From Actinomycetota bacterium (GTDB lineage Bacteria > Actinomycetota > Acidimicrobiia > Acidimicrobiales > Acidimicrobilacustridaceae), in NCBI GenBank assembly GCA_009705225.1, contig WLCQ01000010.1, positions 1-32,359 on the forward strand: a stretch of DNA of 32,359 bases, in the 5' to 3' direction. Of this stretch, positions 30,490 to 32,359 are shown piece after piece. The notes beneath the pieces were generated by a model. The model saw only the letters and a program-made list of their open reading frames with translations. It was not told where the DNA came from and made no database searches. A program made the translations under genes and the position numbers. Within the stretch, counting starts at the first letter, position 1; every line of letters starts with the position of its first letter.

Positions 30490-31200
30490 ATGCTGCTGCC
30501 CCCGAACGCCCCGAACTCATCTCCACCACCGATGGTGGGGACCCACGTGCGCCGACGCACCCGCCGGCTCGCTCCGGTCGCACTCGGGCTCATCGCCTGC
30601 GTGCTGCTCGGAATCGGGAGTGCTGCCTGCGGAACCAGCGGGCGCGAACTGCGCGAACCCGCCCCCGGAGCAACCGCCCCACCCCGGCGCAGCAGCACCA
30701 CCGTCTCCAACAACAACCGGGTTGCGCCCGACGACTCGAACGTCGTCCTGCGACCCACCGGGTTCTCGCTCAGCTCGCCGGCGTGGCCTGCGGATGGTGC
30801 GATCCCGATGGACTTCGGATGCGCCGGGAGCGACACTGCGCCGCCGCTCACCATCGCCGGCGTGCCCGATGGCGCCGCCGAACTTCTCCTCATCGCCTCC
30901 GATGTCGATGTCCGTTCGGACACGCGCTGGATCGTGGCGGGAATCCCGATCACCACCACTGCGATCGGGCAGGGAGCGCTTCCCCCGGGGGCCGTAGCCA
31001 TCGTCAACTCCACAGGAAGTACCTCCTGGGTGGGTCCATGCCCGGATGCGGGTTCTTCGGTCACCTTCCAACTTCGCCTGTACGCGCTGCGCGAACCCTC
31101 GGGACTCACCGATAGCTCGGACTCCGCCGCCGTGACCCAGGCCATCACCAAAGCCACACAGGCCGCCGTAGTGCGCGGCACCTACTCAATCCCCGCCTGA
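30490..31200 (+). CDS. PEBP/YbhB-like lipoprotein
   Basis: A 236-residue exported protein. Twin-arginine-like RRRTRR followed by a hydrophobic helix (28-42) and a lipobox SAA-C, Cys47 being the lipid site. A Pro/Thr/Arg-rich linker follows, then a phosphatidylethanolamine-binding-like domain: FSLSSPAWPADGAIPMDFGC, TIAGVPDGAAELLLIASDVD, SWVGPCPDAG and VTFQLRLYALREPSGL. The usual DPDxP and following His of the ligand pocket are replaced (DVDVRSDTRWIV), so phosphate binding is doubtful. ATG 30490 is preferred over ATG 30532 because of the -10 eight bases upstream. Divergent from mca. Role unknown. Confidence 0.85.
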   Translation: MLLPPNAPNSSPPPMVGTHVRRRTRRLAPVALGLIACVLLGIGSAACGTSGRELREPAPGATAPPRRSSTTVSNNNRVAPDDSNVVLRPTGFSLSSPAWPADGAIPMDFGCAGSDTAPPLTIAGVPDGAAELLLIASDVDVRSDTRWIVAGIPITTTAIGQGALPPGAVAIVNSTGSTSWVGPCPDAGSSVTFQLRLYALREPSGLTDSSDSAAVTQAITKATQAAVVRGTYSIPA

Positions 31201-31245
31201 GAACGACAGCGCCGAGAGAGCCGATTGAATCGGAAGCTTCCGTGT

Positions 31246-32055
31246 TCAGCGCACTGAGATGATCGCGGCAAGTTGACGGGACTGGGCCAGGAGTTGCCCA
31301 TCGCGGGTCCATATCTCGCCGTCCTCCTCGCAGAATCCATCGGCGCTCATGACCGAACGGAAATGCACGAGGCACCAGTCGTCATATCCCGGCGGAGGGG
31401 TCGAGCGGAGATGAACAGTGAGGTCCACGGTGGTGATCCCCCATGCTCCAGCAACCCTGCTGAACATCGCTGGCATCCATGCGTCGGTGTACGCCGCAAG
31501 CAACGCGTCGTCGACGGGCCGCATCTCAGCGAGGCGGATCCAACCTCCGATATGGCCGACCTCACCGCCACTGAACGGACGATGCCCGACCGCCCAGCGC
31601 TGGTCATAGCGATGCACCATGGCCGGAATCGCGGTGGGAGGCAGGGACGAATCAAACACCGGAAGTTCGAGTTCCTCTGGTGGGGCGACCTCCGGCATCA
31701 CCGCGTCCAGGAACTCCGGGCCCGGTCGGCTGGTGGAGAACGCTGCGAGCACCGTTGCGATGGTTCGCTCCGCCTGGACGAGACGGGCTGAGAGCGAGGT
31801 CATCGAACGACCGGAACGCTCCACCACCACCTCGACAATCACCGGGCCGGCGACAGCCCGAGAGAGGTAATGCACCGTGAAGGACCGACAGGTGCGAGCG
31901 GCATCGTCGACGGCGTGGGTGAGTGCATTCATGAGTACTGCGGCGAGATAGCCACCATTCGGACCGGAGGTGATCCACCAGCCCTCATCGAGCACCGCGG
32001 AGTAACGGCCCGGTTCGATCATGGTCACAGCCGTATCAGTGTCGAAACGCGTCAT
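31246..32055 (-). CDS. Acyl-CoA thioesterase, TesB-like double hotdog
   Basis: A 269-residue double-hotdog thioesterase. First half: WWITSGPNGGYLAAVLMNAL, SFTVHYLSRAVAGPVIVEV and SMTSLSARLVQAERTIATVL; second half: GGWIRLAEMRPVDDALLAAY, TTVDLTVHLRSTPPPGYDDW and LLAQSRQLAAII. The last carries the conserved serine/glutamine region of TesB. Expected to hydrolyse acyl-CoAs. The family is the same as at 23667-24446, but the two are not close copies. ATG 32055 with TACGGT six bases upstream. The frame is intact. Convergent with the PEBP-like gene. Confidence 0.9.
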   Translation of the reverse strand: MTRFDTDTAVTMIEPGRYSAVLDEGWWITSGPNGGYLAAVLMNALTHAVDDAARTCRSFTVHYLSRAVAGPVIVEVVVERSGRSMTSLSARLVQAERTIATVLAAFSTSRPGPEFLDAVMPEVAPPEELELPVFDSSLPPTAIPAMVHRYDQRWAVGHRPFSGGEVGHIGGWIRLAEMRPVDDALLAAYTDAWMPAMFSRVAGAWGITTVDLTVHLRSTPPPGYDDWCLVHFRSVMSADGFCEEDGEIWTRDGQLLAQSRQLAAIISVR

Positions 32056-32061
32056 TTCCGC

Positions 32062-32067
32062 ACCGTA
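32062..32067 (-). promoter_or_regulatory. -10 element of the second thioesterase gene
   Basis: TACGGT on the minus strand, exactly six bases (GCGGAA) before the ATG at 32055. Confidence 0.55.
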
Positions 32068-32175
32068 GGCGACCTGACGCTGCCCGCACGAAGGCGGATC
32101 ATGCCGATCGACAATCCCATCTGCACTAAAAAGGGAATGGGCTCGTCGATGGGTCCATCACGCTCAGGGGGAATC

Positions 32176-32359
32176 ATGAAGGCGTTCCAGCTTCTCGGTG
32201 GATCGATCGATGTCGACGCAACAACGGCACTGAATCAGGTGCCCCAGCCCGATCCCGGACCGGGTCAGGTGTTGGTGCGCATCGGTGGTGCCGGTGCCTG
32301 CCATAGCGATGTCAGTCTCATGGAGTTCTCCGCCGGTGCACGTCGTGATATGCCAATGA
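32176..32359 (+). CDS. Zinc-dependent alcohol dehydrogenase, MDR family (N-terminal part only)
   Basis: The visible 61 residues are the start of a medium-chain dehydrogenase: MKAFQLLGG, then PDPGPGQVLVRIGGAGACHS with Cys42, Ser44 and Asp45, the catalytic zinc site. It would oxidise an alcohol or reduce an aldehyde with NAD(P). ATG 32176 has AGGGGG about six bases upstream. The rest lies beyond the window. Exact substrate cannot be told from this piece. Confidence 0.88.
   Translation, partial: MKAFQLLGGSIDVDATTALNQVPQPDPGPGQVLVRIGGAGACHSDVSLMEFSAGARRDMPM

Noticed and set aside
31224-31247. CGGAAGCTTCCG palindrome after the PEBP-like gene as a terminator
   Set aside because: The 12-base palindrome has no room for a proper loop and no T-run; the nearby CCGAT/ATCGG dyad is only five bases. 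Too weak to list.
1-32359. tRNA, rRNA, riboswitch or mobile element
   Set aside because: I looked through the gaps for cloverleaf arms, conserved riboswitch cores and transposase or integrase motifs and saw none. Gaps are short, and composition does not visibly change along the window.

Overview
This is a 32.4 kb stretch of a high-GC, gene-dense chromosome. Three F420-dependent luciferase-like (LLM) oxidoreductases, a mycothiol S-conjugate amidase, abundant acyl-CoA enzymes and many GTG starts point to an actinobacterium. The gene mix best resembles the class Acidimicrobiia. That class assignment is an inference from gene content; no rRNA or marker gene is present. I read 40 protein genes, of which the first and last are cut by the window edges. 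I found no tRNA, rRNA, CRISPR array, insertion sequence, integrase or phage gene, and no gap between genes longer than about 225 bases.

Layout. 1-3935 (mostly minus strand): a membrane-anchored glutamate-synthase-like flavoprotein, a YhhN-type lysoplasmalogenase, then a compact operon of a 3Fe-4S ferredoxin, its FAD reductase and a Nudix hydrolase. 4076-7778 (plus): a CaiB/BaiF CoA-transferase, a multi-pass UPF0104 membrane protein, a small helical protein and an amidohydrolase-fold protein with a degraded metal site. 7879-9876: an acyl-CoA dehydrogenase (minus) and, divergently, a lipoprotein resembling chagasin-type (I42) protease inhibitors. 9878-14751: two DUF983 zinc-ribbon membrane proteins bracketing DUF2332 and Nudix genes, followed by a geranylgeranyl-reductase-like flavoprotein and a nitronate monooxygenase. 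14808-18564: an LLM oxidoreductase with a small SH3/KOW-like protein, an MFE-2-like short-chain dehydrogenase, an NTF2-like protein and an alpha/beta hydrolase. 18624-21116: a RecB/Cas4-like Fe-S nuclease, a PAP2 phosphatase, a DsbA-like protein and a 57-residue protein. 21340-26040: two more LLM oxidoreductases, a second small SH3-like protein, a thioesterase, a small Pro/Thr-rich protein and a thiolase. 26159-32359: a membrane-anchored thermonuclease, a YdjC-type deacetylase, the operon mca - membrane protein - GNAT, a PEBP-like lipoprotein, another thioesterase and the start of a zinc alcohol dehydrogenase.

How the genes fit together. CoA-transferase, acyl-CoA dehydrogenase, SDR, thiolase, two thioesterases and the LLM enzymes would together allow activation and beta-oxidation-like breakdown of fatty, steroid-like or aromatic acids. 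They sit in several separate transcription units, so this is a regional theme and not one pathway operon.

The most striking signal is regulatory. Fifteen genes have a TANNNT hexamer (usually TAG or TAC first) placed 6-8 bases before the start codon, with no usable Shine-Dalgarno. This is the geometry expected for leaderless transcripts. Genes with a good Shine-Dalgarno (ferredoxin, the 93-residue protein, SDR, the 57-residue protein, alcohol dehydrogenase) do not show it.
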